From contig NZ_AP023087.1 in the NCBI RefSeq assembly GCF_045862395.1, forward strand, positions 1,302,001 through 1,366,000: a DNA stretch of 64,000 bases, in the 5' to 3' direction. Position 1 is the first letter of the stretch. Each line of letters opens with the position of its first letter. The notes under the pieces are model-generated. The model was not told the origin of the DNA. It was given only the letters and a program-made list of their open reading frames with translations, and did no database searches. The translations under genes and the position numbers were made by a program. This DNA is from Marinicellulosiphila megalodicopiae (GTDB lineage: Bacteria; Pseudomonadota; Gammaproteobacteria; Pseudomonadales; Natronospirillaceae). This document shows positions 9,280 to 18,722 of this stretch, in pieces.

Positions 9280-9705
9280 TTACCAGCTTCCTGTATTAGG
9301 CATAGACGCCCATGGCTCTGTAATGGGTAAATCATCGCCTTTTTGTAATAGTTCGATTGATATACCATCTGGACATTTAATGAATGCCATATGACCTTCT
9401 TTAGGTGGTCTTAAAATGGTAATTCCATTTTCAATTAACGAATCACATAATTTATAAATGTCATCAACTTGATAGGCTAAATGACCAAAATTACGACCAT
9501 TATCATAAGGTTCTGTTTGATCCCAGTTATAAGTAAGCTCTAATGCAGGTGTGTCAGGATGTTCATCGGTTGCCAAAAACACTAAAGAAAAACGACCGTT
9601 TTCAAAGTCTCGGCGATTGATTAATTTTAAACCCAATAAATCGCAATAAAAGTGAAGGGAGGCGTCAAGGTCAACAACGCGAATCATGCTGTGTAAAAAT
9701 TTCAT
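9280..9705 (-). CDS. gloA: Lactoylglutathione lyase (glyoxalase I)
   Basis: GloA isomerises the hemithioacetal of methylglyoxal and glutathione to S-lactoylglutathione. The 141-residue protein has the two-repeat vicinal-oxygen-chelate fold. It starts MKFLHSMIRVVDLDASLHFY and contains LELTYNW, GRNFGHLAYQVDD and FIKCPDGISIELLQK. These include the conserved metal ligands (the first His, the Glu of LELTYN, the His of GHLAY and the Glu of IELLQ). It is the first gene of a reverse-strand operon and the next gene starts at the base after its stop. Its promoter lies in the 111-bp divergent region shared with the glucosidase gene. Confidence 0.94.
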   Translation of the reverse strand: MKFLHSMIRVVDLDASLHFYCDLLGLKLINRRDFENGRFSLVFLATDEHPDTPALELTYNWDQTEPYDNGRNFGHLAYQVDDIYKLCDSLIENGITILRPPKEGHMAFIKCPDGISIELLQKGDDLPITEPWASMPNTGSW

Positions 9706-9816
9706 AAGGTTCTTAATTGATTTGCAATGCTACATAATACTCCGCTGATGAAAAAATTCTAGACTCAAGTTCGAACCAATCTATAATGAACCTAATTATT
9801 TCAATAAGGCAAGCAT

Positions 9817-11478
9817 ATGACAGTTTCAAATAATTCAAATTGGTGGCGTGGCGCAGTCATTTATCAAGTGTATCCTCGCAGTTATTTAGACAGTACAGGT
9901 ACTGGTGTAGGTGATCTAAAAGGGATAACAAGTAAATTAGAATACATTGCTAGTTTGGGCGTAGATGCTGTTTGGATCTCACCATTTTTTACGTCCCCTA
10001 TGAAAGATTTTGGTTACGATATCTCAGATTATTGCGATGTGGACCCTATTTTTGGCTGTCTTGCTGATTTTGATGTCTTAATTGAAAAAGCCCACTCATT
10101 AAATCTTAAAATAATGATCGATTTAGTATTGAGTCATTGTTCAGATGAACACAAATGGTTTAAAGAATCCCGCTTAAGTGATAACAATGATAAAGCCGAT
10201 TGGTTTGTTTGGGCTGATGCAAATGACGATGGCAGTGTACCAAACAACTGGCAGTCAGTTTTTGGCGGTGCCGCTTGGACTTGGGACTCTCGTCGTAAGC
10301 AATATTATTTGCATAACTTTCTTACCAGTCAGCCTGATTTAAATTTCCATAACCCTGAAGTGCAACAAGCGTCATTAGATACGGCTGAATTTTGGTTAAA
10401 GCGCGGTGTGGATGGATTTAGATTAGATGCAGTGAATTTTTATTTTCATGATCAACGTCTTCGTAATAATCCACCAAGAGTTGAAGTAACCGAAGGGGCT
10501 ATTGGGGTGCGACCTGATAATCCATACGGATTTCAAATGCATAAATACGATAAAAGCCAGCCTCAAAATGTACGCTTTTTAGAAAAATTTCGTTCACTAT
10601 TAGATCAATACCCAGGCAGTGCTACAGTAGGTGAGATTGGTTGTGATCATTCCATTGAAACTATGGCTGCTTATACAAGTGGTAATAATAAATTAAACAT
10701 GGCGTATTCATTTGATTTATTAACCGAAGAAAAAGGAGCACCATTTTTAAAAGGTACGATTTTAAGACATCAAGAAAAATTATTGGATGGTTGGCCTTGC
10801 TGGTCAACAGGTAATCATGATGTTCAAAGAGTCATGACTCGTTGGGCCGATAAAGGCACAGTTGAAAAGCAAACGGATTATGATGCTAATAATCAAAAAG
10901 ATATCGAACGCGGTTTGGCATATTTGGCCAGTACAACCTTGGCACGTGGTTCGGTATGTTTGTATCAAGGTGAGGAGTTAGGTTTTACCGAGGCTAAGTT
11001 AACTTATGAAGATTTGGTTGACCCTTATGGGCTAACTTTTTGGCCTGAATATCAAGGTCGTGATGGGTGTCGTACACCTATGGCTTGGACAACGGATCAA
11101 CCAAATGGTGGCTTCTCTACTGCGAAGCCATGGTTGCCTGTAGCATCGAGTCACATTAAAAATAGTGTAGAGGCTTTAGAATTACAGCCTGAAGCGATTT
11201 TGCATCATTATCGAGATATTTTAAATTGGCGTAAACAGCATGAAGTATTGCTTGATGGTGATATGGAATTTATTGACGGTCCTGAGGATGTTTTATTTTT
11301 TGTTCGTAAAAATGATAAACAAACATTGTTGTGTGCGATTAATTTATCAAATAAAGAGCAAACTATCGATGCGACACATTATGAATGTCAATTAATGGCA
11401 ATTCCTAAATCCTTTGCATTGCTGGAAACGGGCAAAAATACTTTGGCACCTTGGCAGGTGAAAGTTTGTCAGTTGTAA
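9817..11478 (+). CDS. GH13 alpha-glucosidase / oligo-1,6-glucosidase-like enzyme
   Basis: This 553-residue protein is a glycoside hydrolase family 13 enzyme of the alpha-glucosidase/oligo-1,6-glucosidase type. It starts WWRGAVIYQVYPRSYLDS. The catalytic nucleophile is Asp204 in GFRLDAVNF, the acid/base is Glu273 in VGEIGCD, and the transition-state stabiliser is Asp335 in STGNHDVQR. A C-terminal beta domain of about 75 residues closes the protein. No signal peptide is seen, so it acts in the cytoplasm on imported alpha-glucosides. No sugar transporter or regulator is adjacent, so the substrate is open. It is transcribed alone, with AAGGC as ribosome binding site, and ends at a shared bidirectional terminator. 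Confidence 0.92.
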   Translation: MTVSNNSNWWRGAVIYQVYPRSYLDSTGTGVGDLKGITSKLEYIASLGVDAVWISPFFTSPMKDFGYDISDYCDVDPIFGCLADFDVLIEKAHSLNLKIMIDLVLSHCSDEHKWFKESRLSDNNDKADWFVWADANDDGSVPNNWQSVFGGAAWTWDSRRKQYYLHNFLTSQPDLNFHNPEVQQASLDTAEFWLKRGVDGFRLDAVNFYFHDQRLRNNPPRVEVTEGAIGVRPDNPYGFQMHKYDKSQPQNVRFLEKFRSLLDQYPGSATVGEIGCDHSIETMAAYTSGNNKLNMAYSFDLLTEEKGAPFLKGTILRHQEKLLDGWPCWSTGNHDVQRVMTRWADKGTVEKQTDYDANNQKDIERGLAYLASTTLARGSVCLYQGEELGFTEAKLTYEDLVDPYGLTFWPEYQGRDGCRTPMAWTTDQPNGGFSTAKPWLPVASSHIKNSVEALELQPEAILHHYRDILNWRKQHEVLLDGDMEFIDGPEDVLFFVRKNDKQTLLCAINLSNKEQTIDATHYECQLMAIPKSFALLETGKNTLAPWQVKVCQL

Positions 11479-11486
11479 CTTTCACG

Positions 11487-11526
11487 AAAAAGCCCCTTAA
11501 CTGTTGTACAGTTAAGGGGCTTTTTT
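11487..11526. terminator. Bidirectional terminator between GH13 gene and ptsP
   Basis: A perfect 14-bp stem (11491-11504 with 11508-11521, core AGCCCCTTAACTGT) has a TGT loop. It is flanked by four A on the left and a T run on the right, so it can serve both convergent genes. Confidence 0.92.
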
Positions 11527-11542
11527 ATTGCTACGGATTTAA

Positions 11543-13822
11543 TTAATTACTATCTCGAATACCAAAGTGTTTGAGATTCATTCCAGAGCGTTTCAATTCT
11601 GCTTTTACAATTGCTTGTACAATAGACTCATCGTCGACTTTCATTACTTTTTCAACTAATTGTTGAGCAAAAGTTAAAGAGGTTTCACGGATGACCGCTT
11701 TTATTTTCAATAAACTTGCGGCATTCATTGAAAGCTTTTGATATCCCATGCCCATTAACAATATTGCTCCAACCGGATCACCTGCAATTTCACCACAGAC
11801 ACTTACAGGTGTATTTGTTAATTTTGCTTGGTCAATTATATGTTTAAATGACATCAATACAGCAGGGTGTAACGATGAATATAACTCAGCCACACGAGGA
11901 TTATTTCGATCGACAGCCAATATGTATTGAGTTAAATCATTTGAGCCAACGGATAAAAAATCACATTCTTTTGCAAGATGATGAGCTTGATAAACCGCTG
12001 CGGGTACTTCAATCATTACTCCAATTTCTGGTTCAACAATTTCTAATCCGTCTTCTCGTAATTCATTAATGGAGCGATGAATTAAATATTTAGCAGTTTG
12101 AAGCTCGCTAATAGAAGTGATCATAGGTAGCATGATTTTTAGATTATTTAACCCTTCACTTGCTCGAAGCATAGCGCGAAGTTGAACCAAAAAGACTTCA
12201 GGGTGATCCAGTGTGATTCTAATACCGCGCCACCCTAAAAATGGATTGTCTTCCACAATTGGTAGATAGGGTAAAGATTTATCTCCCCCAATATCCAATG
12301 TGCGCATAGTCACAGGGTGAGGGGCAAAGATTGATAATTGTTGGCGGTAAATTTCTGCTTGTTCAATCTCAGAAGGGAAACGACCAAATGTCATAAACGG
12401 CACTTCGGTACGATATAAACCAACACCTTCAGCACCTAAATCTTGTGAGCGTACAACATCACTCATTAAACCTGTGTTCACAACTAATGACATTTTATGA
12501 TTATCAGTTGTGATGGCTGGCTTGTCTTTTAGATTTTCCAATCCTTTAACTAGGAGCTTTTCATCTTCAACTAATTGTAAGAATAAGTTACGTTTTTCAT
12601 CGGTTAAATTCGCATAAACATGGCCAGAATAACCATCAACGACTAACTCTTTACCTTCTAAAGCGCGAAGCGGTAAATCCACGGCCCCCATAACAGTAGG
12701 GATACCCATTGCACGGGATAAAATGGCTATATGAGAATTGGCAGAGCCTTGCATGGACACTAAGGCAACCACATTACGTGCTTGAAACTCTCCAAGCATG
12801 GAGGGGTTAACTTCTTCACCTATGACAACCGCACCGTAAGGGATTTCTGTTGGAGCTGAATGGTTTTTTTGTAAATGGCTTAAAACTCGTTGACCTAAAT
12901 CACGAATATCCGAGGCGCGTTCTCGTAAATACGCATCTTCCATTTCATTAAAATGTTGCTCATAACCTTTAATCACTTCGCATAATGAGCCTTGAGCCCA
13001 ATTGCCTTCGCGAATGCGTTTCACCACTTCTCCACCAAGTGCGTGATCTTCTAACATACCTAAATAGACATCAAACAATGCACGTTCTTCAGGTCGTAAT
13101 GCATCTGCTAAACGCTCTCCAGCTTTGGAGATATCCTCACGAACTGCATCGAGCGCTTTCATAAAAGCTTGTTCTTCGGTGTCAATATCGGTTATGGCTT
13201 TTGTTAAGGATACGGATTTTAAATCTGCAGATGGAGTACAAACGTAAGCAATGCCCACTGCGATACCAGATGCGCCACGTACACCATCAAAGCGAGAGTT
13301 AAAAGCAATTTGACCCGAGAAATGCTTTCCTTCAACCACACCTGATGCTTCAGCTTGCGCAATCGTGCCTGCAATTTGGGCTGAAAGGGTGACTAAGAAA
13401 GCTTCTTCAGATTCATTAAACTTACGAGTATCAATGTTTTGAATAACCAAAACACCCAACACTTTACGTTGATGTATAATTGGTACAGCAAGCATCGATT
13501 TAAATTTATCTTCACCAAGACCAGGAAGATAGTGGAATTCAGCATGGTTTTGAGCATCTTCAAGGTTAATAGGTTCTTCACGAGAACCTGCTAACCCTAC
13601 AATACCTTCAGTTTCACCTAAAGATACTTGGCCGATAGCGCGTTTATTTAAACCATCGGTCGACATCAATACGTAACGACGTTCTTCAAAATCAAATAAG
13701 AATAAAGAACATACATCGACTTCTAGGTTTTGTTTTACGCGTGAAGTAATCAAATGCAGAATCGCGTCAAGATTTCCTGCGTTTGATACTTCTTGAATTA
13801 TTTTGCGTAAAATCGTTAACAT
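11543..13822 (-). CDS. ptsP: PEP-protein phosphotransferase PtsP (enzyme I-Ntr)
   Basis: PtsP is the first enzyme of the nitrogen PTS, passing phosphate from phosphoenolpyruvate to NPr. The 759-residue protein has an N-terminal GAF sensory domain (about residues 15-160). The enzyme I N-domain follows, with phosphorylated His364 in GSANSHIAILSRAMGIPTV. The C-terminal PEP-binding barrel has GWRGIRITLDHPE and the Cys of VCGEIAGDP. Length and domain order are standard. It begins three bases after the rppH stop, the usual gammaproteobacterial pair. NPr and EIIA-Ntr are not in this window. Confidence 0.96.
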   Translation of the reverse strand: MLTILRKIIQEVSNAGNLDAILHLITSRVKQNLEVDVCSLFLFDFEERRYVLMSTDGLNKRAIGQVSLGETEGIVGLAGSREEPINLEDAQNHAEFHYLPGLGEDKFKSMLAVPIIHQRKVLGVLVIQNIDTRKFNESEEAFLVTLSAQIAGTIAQAEASGVVEGKHFSGQIAFNSRFDGVRGASGIAVGIAYVCTPSADLKSVSLTKAITDIDTEEQAFMKALDAVREDISKAGERLADALRPEERALFDVYLGMLEDHALGGEVVKRIREGNWAQGSLCEVIKGYEQHFNEMEDAYLRERASDIRDLGQRVLSHLQKNHSAPTEIPYGAVVIGEEVNPSMLGEFQARNVVALVSMQGSANSHIAILSRAMGIPTVMGAVDLPLRALEGKELVVDGYSGHVYANLTDEKRNLFLQLVEDEKLLVKGLENLKDKPAITTDNHKMSLVVNTGLMSDVVRSQDLGAEGVGLYRTEVPFMTFGRFPSEIEQAEIYRQQLSIFAPHPVTMRTLDIGGDKSLPYLPIVEDNPFLGWRGIRITLDHPEVFLVQLRAMLRASEGLNNLKIMLPMITSISELQTAKYLIHRSINELREDGLEIVEPEIGVMIEVPAAVYQAHHLAKECDFLSVGSNDLTQYILAVDRNNPRVAELYSSLHPAVLMSFKHIIDQAKLTNTPVSVCGEIAGDPVGAILLMGMGYQKLSMNAASLLKIKAVIRETSLTFAQQLVEKVMKVDDESIVQAIVKAELKRSGMNLKHFGIRDSN

Positions 13823-13825
13823 TAT

Positions 13826-14317
13826 TTAGCCATTTTGTTGTGTTATTGTATTAACTCTTGGAGCAAGCTCTTTAAGCGCCAGTCTGTATACATCTTTTTT
13901 AAAAGAAACTACCTGTGCCAAAGGGTACCAGTAGCTCACCCAGTCCCAGCCATCAAATTCAGGAGTATCACCTAAAGTTAGATCGATTCTGCTGTCAGGA
14001 CAATTAATTTGTAGTAAAAACCACTTTTGTTTTTGACCAATGCAAATAGGGAGGTTTTGGTACCTCACCATTTTTTTCGGTAAGCGATATTTTAACCAAC
14101 CGCGGGTACAAGCAATAAGTTTTACATCATCAGGGTCTAAACCGACTTCTTCGTTAAGTTCTCGGTACATCGCCTGTAATGGGGTTTCATTAGGATGGAT
14201 GCCGCCTTGTGGAAATTGCCATGCATCCTGCCCAACACGTTTTGCCCAAAGTACTTGCCCTTTAGTATTGGCTAAAATAATACCGACATTAGGTCTAAAA
14301 CCATCGGCATCTATCAT
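13826..14317 (-). CDS. rppH: RNA pyrophosphohydrolase RppH
   Basis: RppH removes pyrophosphate from the 5' triphosphate end of mRNAs and so opens them to RNase E decay. The 163-residue protein begins MIDADGFRPNVGIILANT and has the Nudix box from Gly38, GGIHPNETPLQAMYRELNEE, with the metal-binding glutamates intact. A C-terminal WYPLAQVVSFKKDVY motif is typical of the family. It is the first gene of the rppH-ptsP operon and diverges from the HAD phosphatase gene. Confidence 0.95.
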   Translation of the reverse strand: MIDADGFRPNVGIILANTKGQVLWAKRVGQDAWQFPQGGIHPNETPLQAMYRELNEEVGLDPDDVKLIACTRGWLKYRLPKKMVRYQNLPICIGQKQKWFLLQINCPDSRIDLTLGDTPEFDGWDWVSYWYPLAQVVSFKKDVYRLALKELAPRVNTITQQNG

Positions 14318-14389
14318 ATCTCAGCCCTTATAAATTTATCATTACCGCCATTCTTCCATATATAGAATAAAACACCAAGTAATTGTTGG

Positions 14390-14405
14390 CAATTTACGTA
14401 AATTG
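14390..14405. promoter_or_regulatory. 16-bp perfect palindrome between divergent rppH and HAD gene
   Basis: CAATTTACGTAAATTG is a perfect palindrome in the 142-bp divergent intergenic region. It could be an operator for one or both promoters; no regulator is identified. Confidence 0.35.
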
Positions 14406-14459
14406 TTGTTTATTACCGAAATCGACAGTATTGTACTCATTTTTTTTCGGTGAAATTCA

Positions 14460-15113
14460 ATGGCATTAGCAATTTTTGATTTAGATAACACATTAATTAA
14501 TGGCGACAGCGACCATGCGTGGGGCAACTTTTTAGTTGATCAAAAAAAGGTAGACGCTAAAGTTTACGAACAAGCCAATCATCAATTTTATTTGGATTAC
14601 AAAAATGGTGTGTTAGATATTAATGAGTATCTACATTTTTGTTTAAAACCTTTGGCAGTGTATTCGCAGGATGAATTAACAGAATTGCATCAATTATTTA
14701 TGGATACAGTTATCAGTGACATGATGCTTGATCAAGCAAAAGCCCTATTAAAGAAGCATAAAGACCAAGGGGATTATTTGTTAATCATTACAGCAACAAA
14801 TGAGTTTGTGACAGGCCCCATAGCAAAGGTTTTGGGTGTCGATGATTTAATCGCCAGTCAATGTGAAATAATAGATGGTAAATACACAGGCAAGCCAACA
14901 GGTACACCTAGTTTTCAAGATGGTAAAATCACACGATTAAATGAGTGGCTAAAATCAAATCCTATGGATTTAGAAGGCAGTTATTTTTATTCAGACAGCC
15001 ATAATGATTTACCATTGTTAAAAATGGTGACCCATCCAATCGCTGTGGATGCCGATGAAACATTAACGCAATATGCGAAAGGTCAAAATTGGGAAATCAT
15101 CAGTCTTCGATGA
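14460..15113 (+). CDS. HAD-superfamily phosphatase, subfamily IB (SerB/CicA-like)
   Basis: The 217-residue protein is a haloacid-dehalogenase-type phosphatase. The nucleophile motif DLDNTL is at residues 7-12. Motif II is in LLIITATNEFV, and motif III/IV is YFYSDSHNDLPLLKMV near residue 180. An alpha-helical cap of about 60 residues follows motif I, as in subfamily IB. It resembles SerB-related phosphatases, but the substrate cannot be told. It is transcribed alone, divergent from rppH. The IS1595-type element begins 73 bp after its stop. Confidence 0.87.
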   Translation: MALAIFDLDNTLINGDSDHAWGNFLVDQKKVDAKVYEQANHQFYLDYKNGVLDINEYLHFCLKPLAVYSQDELTELHQLFMDTVISDMMLDQAKALLKKHKDQGDYLLIITATNEFVTGPIAKVLGVDDLIASQCEIIDGKYTGKPTGTPSFQDGKITRLNEWLKSNPMDLEGSYFYSDSHNDLPLLKMVTHPIAVDADETLTQYAKGQNWEIISLR

Positions 15114-15186
15114 TTATTTGTAATCGCTTCAATTTTGTATCTATTCAGCACAACCCGTAACTGCTCAAATTGTAATCAAATTATAT

Positions 15187-16254
15187 GGCTATGTTTCAAA
15201 TTTATGTTGCTGCACCTGTAACAGTTTGAATTCAAACAGTTTTTCGCTTTCGCTCTTAATGTCGCTAGAAAAGGTCTGATATTTGTGCCAGTCCAGCATT
15301 CTAAACCAACCCAAATACTTCGCTAAATACTTACTGGCCACTCCATGCATCTTCAAATACCAACGCTTTAACTGACTGTGATAATTATTGATATTTTGAA
15401 TATGATACAAACTTTGCTGTGTTTGATTGTTGGTTATCACCACATGATGCAAATGATGTTCTTTACAAATTTGATTATAAGCCGGCTGCCCATCGGTACA
15501 TAAAACAGATTCGTCGGCAATTTTGCAGCCTAAACATTGATTGATTTCAGCGCCATTTACATGGGTTAATATTTGATCAAATTCATGATGATTTCGATCT
15601 TTAGCGGTTAACACTGCCACCCAATCGTGCTGATTAATGCCAGGGGTGGATGCTTTAGATCCTCGCTGCCTTGCAGGTCGGTTTAAGTTTCGCTCGCCTT
15701 TTTTAGATTCTCGAAAATACGTTTCATCTGCTTCAATAACACCTTCAAGCCTTGATTCATAGGTGTTTTGAGTAGCATTCATAAAACGATGACGCCAATT
15801 AAAAGAGGTGGTCACACAAATATTTAAATCTTTTGCGCAACGCCGAATGCTATCTTGGTCAAGCATGTGCTCTAAGTATTTTTGCCAAAGCTCAGGTTTG
15901 TGCTGATAAAAATAAGCACTGCCTCGAGTGCACACAAAACTTTTGCGACATTCGTTGCAAAAAAATCGCTGCCGGCCATTACTAAAACCGTATTTTCGCA
16001 AGCGGTTGCTTTGACAATGAATGCATTTTGAGTGGGTAATCACTTCTTTAGACAGCCGTGTAAGAATGGGATTTTCTTGTGCAGATAAAGCGGTGGTTAG
16101 AGTTTGTTTTTGAACAGGATCGAGCTTGCTTACCTGCTTAAGTATGTTTTGAAAATGCTGTGGATTCATAGGCTATGTCATTGTGGGTGTATAAATCTCA
16201 GCTTAGATCAGCATTATGATTTTGCATCCTGCCACAACAATTTAAAACATAGCC
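15187..16254 (-). mobile_element. IS1595-family insertion sequence, apparently complete
   Basis: This 1,068-bp element is bounded by imperfect inverted repeats starting GGCTATGTTT (16 bp with one mismatch). The 8-bp flanks AATTATAT on the left and AAATATAT on the right differ at one base, which fits the 8-bp target duplication of this family. It contains one transposase gene on the minus strand, whose stop codon lies inside the terminal repeat. A shortened copy is at 41148-41447. Confidence 0.9.
15189..16169 (-). CDS. IS1595-family (ISXO2-like) transposase
   Basis: The 326-residue transposase has an N-terminal four-cysteine zinc ribbon (CIHCQSN to CNECRKSF, about residues 48-78). A helix-turn-helix-like segment follows (DLNICVTTSFNWRHRFM). 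The DDE-type core has its first Asp in VIEADETYF and its second in CTDGQPAY; the third catalytic position falls in NNYHSQLKRWY. No frameshift or internal stop is seen, so it may be active. The TAG stop is part of the element's end. A 73-residue C-terminal copy with one change (KMHG to KMYG) lies in the deleted element near 41.3 kb. Confidence 0.92.
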   Translation of the reverse strand: MNPQHFQNILKQVSKLDPVQKQTLTTALSAQENPILTRLSKEVITHSKCIHCQSNRLRKYGFSNGRQRFFCNECRKSFVCTRGSAYFYQHKPELWQKYLEHMLDQDSIRRCAKDLNICVTTSFNWRHRFMNATQNTYESRLEGVIEADETYFRESKKGERNLNRPARQRGSKASTPGINQHDWVAVLTAKDRNHHEFDQILTHVNGAEINQCLGCKIADESVLCTDGQPAYNQICKEHHLHHVVITNNQTQQSLYHIQNINNYHSQLKRWYLKMHGVASKYLAKYLGWFRMLDWHKYQTFSSDIKSESEKLFEFKLLQVQQHKFET

Positions 16255-16422
16255 AAATATATTCCAATCAACTCCAGTTTTTAATTCCTCTTTTTTATCA
16301 CATACCAAAACACGATAATAAAATAGCCACGTAACAATCCAGCTAAAATTCCAAAACAAAGTGAAAAACACTATTTACGACTAAACTGAATTCTATTAAA
16401 CGTATAAATATGGGAGTACTGC

Positions 16423-18468
16423 GTGAGTCAATCGAGTTTTAATGTTTTGTTTAAGCCAATTAATGCATTAGACGTCAGGATAAAAAACCGCTTTATTATG
16501 GGCTCGATGCACACTGGGCTAGAAGATCATAAAAAGAATTTTGATGAATTGGCGCAATATTACAAACTCCGTGCTCAGGGCGGTGTGGGTCTGATCGTTA
16601 CAGGTGGTTTTGCTCCAAATGTTACGGGGTGGGCAGTGCCTTTTTCTGGTACGTTACAATTTTCATGGCAGGTGAAAACCCACAAAAAACTTACCGATGC
16701 AATTAAAGGTTATGACTGTAAATTGGTTCTGCAAATTTTACACACAGGTCGGTATGGGTTTCATCCGTTTATTAAAAGTGCAGACACATCAAAAGCACCT
16801 ATTAATGTGTTTACTGCCAAAAAACTCTCGACCAAACAAGTTCAAAAGCAAATAAATGCGTTTGTGCGCTGTGCTGATTTGTCAGCTCGTGCGGGATACG
16901 ACGGGGTTGAGGTGATGGGTAGTGAAGGTTATTTAATTAATCAGTTTTTATCCAAAAGAACCAATAGTCGAGATGATGTGTACGGCGGCTCATTAGAAAA
17001 CAGAATGCGCTTGGCCGTTGAAATCGTCTCAAAAATCCGTGCAAATCATCCTAAGCAGTTTCTAATTATTTTTAGATTGTCGATGGTGGAGTTAGTTGAA
17101 AACGGTCTAACATTACCTGAAATAATAATTGTTGCTAAAGCAATAGAACAAGCCGGTGCCAGTATCATCAATACAGGTATTGGCTGGCATGAAGCGCGTA
17201 TTCCTACCATTGTGACTCAAGTGCCCAAAGCGGCCTATGCGCATTTTACTGCGGCTATTAAACAGCAAGTGAGTATTCTGGTTTGTGCCAGTAATCGAAT
17301 TAATACCGCTGAAGTTGCAAATGAAATTGTGCAAACAAAACAGGCCGATTTAGTCTCTATGGCAAGACCCTTTTTGGCAGATCCTGATATTGTGAATAAA
17401 ATTAAGGACAATCAATTAAGTGATATCAATCATTGTATTGGCTGTAATCAAGCCTGTTTAGATCATGTGTTTGTTAAAAAACGCGCTAGCTGTTTAGTGA
17501 ACCCGCTGGCTTGTTATGAAACCCAGTTTGATTTAACGAAAGTAAAACAGCCAAAACAGATTGCCATTGTTGGAGCGGGACCAAGTGGATTAGCCGCTGC
17601 ATACTATGCGGCACTTAAAGGTCATTATGTCAGTTTGTTTGAAAAATCCAATCAACTAGGTGGCCAGTTTTTATTGGCGCAAAATATTCCTGGTAAAGAG
17701 GACTATTTATTTACCATTGAATATTACGAGCAACAATTGGCTAAATTAAACGTACAGGTTTTTTTAAATAAACCGATTTTAGATAACAGTGAGTTAGATC
17801 AATTTGATCACATACTGAATGCCACAGGAATAATACCGCGAGATTTAGGCTCAAAATTTAAAGGTGAAAACGTATTCAGCTATGAGCGATTATTAAAGTG
17901 CGGATCTGCAGATGAGTTAATTCCTAAGCAGTCATCAGTAGCGGTTATTGGCGCTGGAGGCATCGGTTTTGATGTATGTGAATTTTTATTAAGTGATCAT
18001 ATTAATGAGGGCGAGCATAATAATAAATCCATTGATCAAAATAAAATCAAACATTATTTTAATTACTGGGGGGTAGATCAGCAATCGGGTTTATTAAAAA
18101 CAGACGTGAGTCCAATTACTCCTATTAGAAATATAACTTTATTACAGCGTAAAAATGAAAAATTAGGTAAATATTTAAGTAAAACAACCGGCTGGGTGCA
18201 TCGTCTAAACCTTAAAAAAGAAGGGGTGAAACAAATAGCGGGGGTGAGTTATCAAAAAATAGATGAGCAAGGTTTACATATAATCAAAGATGACAAACCT
18301 GACATCATCAAAGCGGATTATTTTGTTATTTGTGCAGGGCAAGTCAGTGTTGAACTTAATATTCAAAACGACAAAATGCAATCGATTGGTGGGGCACTTA
18401 ATGCAAATCAATTGGATGCGAAAGTGGCTATTAGGCAAGCGTTAGAATGGGCCATTAGTATAAATTAA
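16423..18468 (+). CDS. FadH-like NADH:flavin oxidoreductase / 2,4-dienoyl-CoA reductase
   Basis: The 681-residue protein has the full architecture of 2,4-dienoyl-CoA reductase. An N-terminal old-yellow-enzyme FMN barrel (about 1-330) includes GYDGVEVMGSEGYLINQF and RTNSRDDVYGG. A four-cysteine iron-sulfur motif follows (CIGCNQACLDH to CLVNPLAC). Then come two nucleotide-binding folds, with GAGPSGLAAAYYAA and GAGGIGFDVCEFL. It probably reduces unsaturated fatty acyl-CoA during beta-oxidation, but other members reduce different enones. The start is GTG at 16423, supported by GGGAG six bases upstream. The IS1595-type element lies just upstream, so its promoter region may have been altered. Confidence 0.88.
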   Translation: MSQSSFNVLFKPINALDVRIKNRFIMGSMHTGLEDHKKNFDELAQYYKLRAQGGVGLIVTGGFAPNVTGWAVPFSGTLQFSWQVKTHKKLTDAIKGYDCKLVLQILHTGRYGFHPFIKSADTSKAPINVFTAKKLSTKQVQKQINAFVRCADLSARAGYDGVEVMGSEGYLINQFLSKRTNSRDDVYGGSLENRMRLAVEIVSKIRANHPKQFLIIFRLSMVELVENGLTLPEIIIVAKAIEQAGASIINTGIGWHEARIPTIVTQVPKAAYAHFTAAIKQQVSILVCASNRINTAEVANEIVQTKQADLVSMARPFLADPDIVNKIKDNQLSDINHCIGCNQACLDHVFVKKRASCLVNPLACYETQFDLTKVKQPKQIAIVGAGPSGLAAAYYAALKGHYVSLFEKSNQLGGQFLLAQNIPGKEDYLFTIEYYEQQLAKLNVQVFLNKPILDNSELDQFDHILNATGIIPRDLGSKFKGENVFSYERLLKCGSADELIPKQSSVAVIGAGGIGFDVCEFLLSDHINEGEHNNKSIDQNKIKHYFNYWGVDQQSGLLKTDVSPITPIRNITLLQRKNEKLGKYLSKTTGWVHRLNLKKEGVKQIAGVSYQKIDEQGLHIIKDDKPDIIKADYFVICAGQVSVELNIQNDKMQSIGGALNANQLDAKVAIRQALEWAISIN

Positions 18469-18551
18469 AATTAATAACTTGATCTATTTAACTTTTAAAG
18501 TTATTTTTAAAAGACGTAGCACATTATTCAATTATTTTTTCAGAGAATCAC

Positions 18552-18608
18552 ATGAACATTCAACACTCACATAACCGAAAATGGCAAGCCAGTAAACGTA
18601 AACGTTAA
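18552..18608 (+). CDS. Possible 18-residue leader peptide
   Basis: A short frame, MNIQHSHNRKWQASKRKR, with a GAGAATC stretch in front of its ATG, lies 115 bp upstream of the DMT transporter gene. It is very basic. It could be a regulatory leader or chance; no clear attenuator hairpin follows. Confidence 0.2.
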   Translation: MNIQHSHNRKWQASKRKR

Positions 18609-18722
18609 TTCGTGGCATGTTATTTCGTGCTGCGTTTTTTTGCGGCATGATGTGAGTTCCTTTTAAATATCTTCCCCTCCTAAAACGCAGCCAACTCTTT
18701 TTATATCTATAAGAATTAAAAA

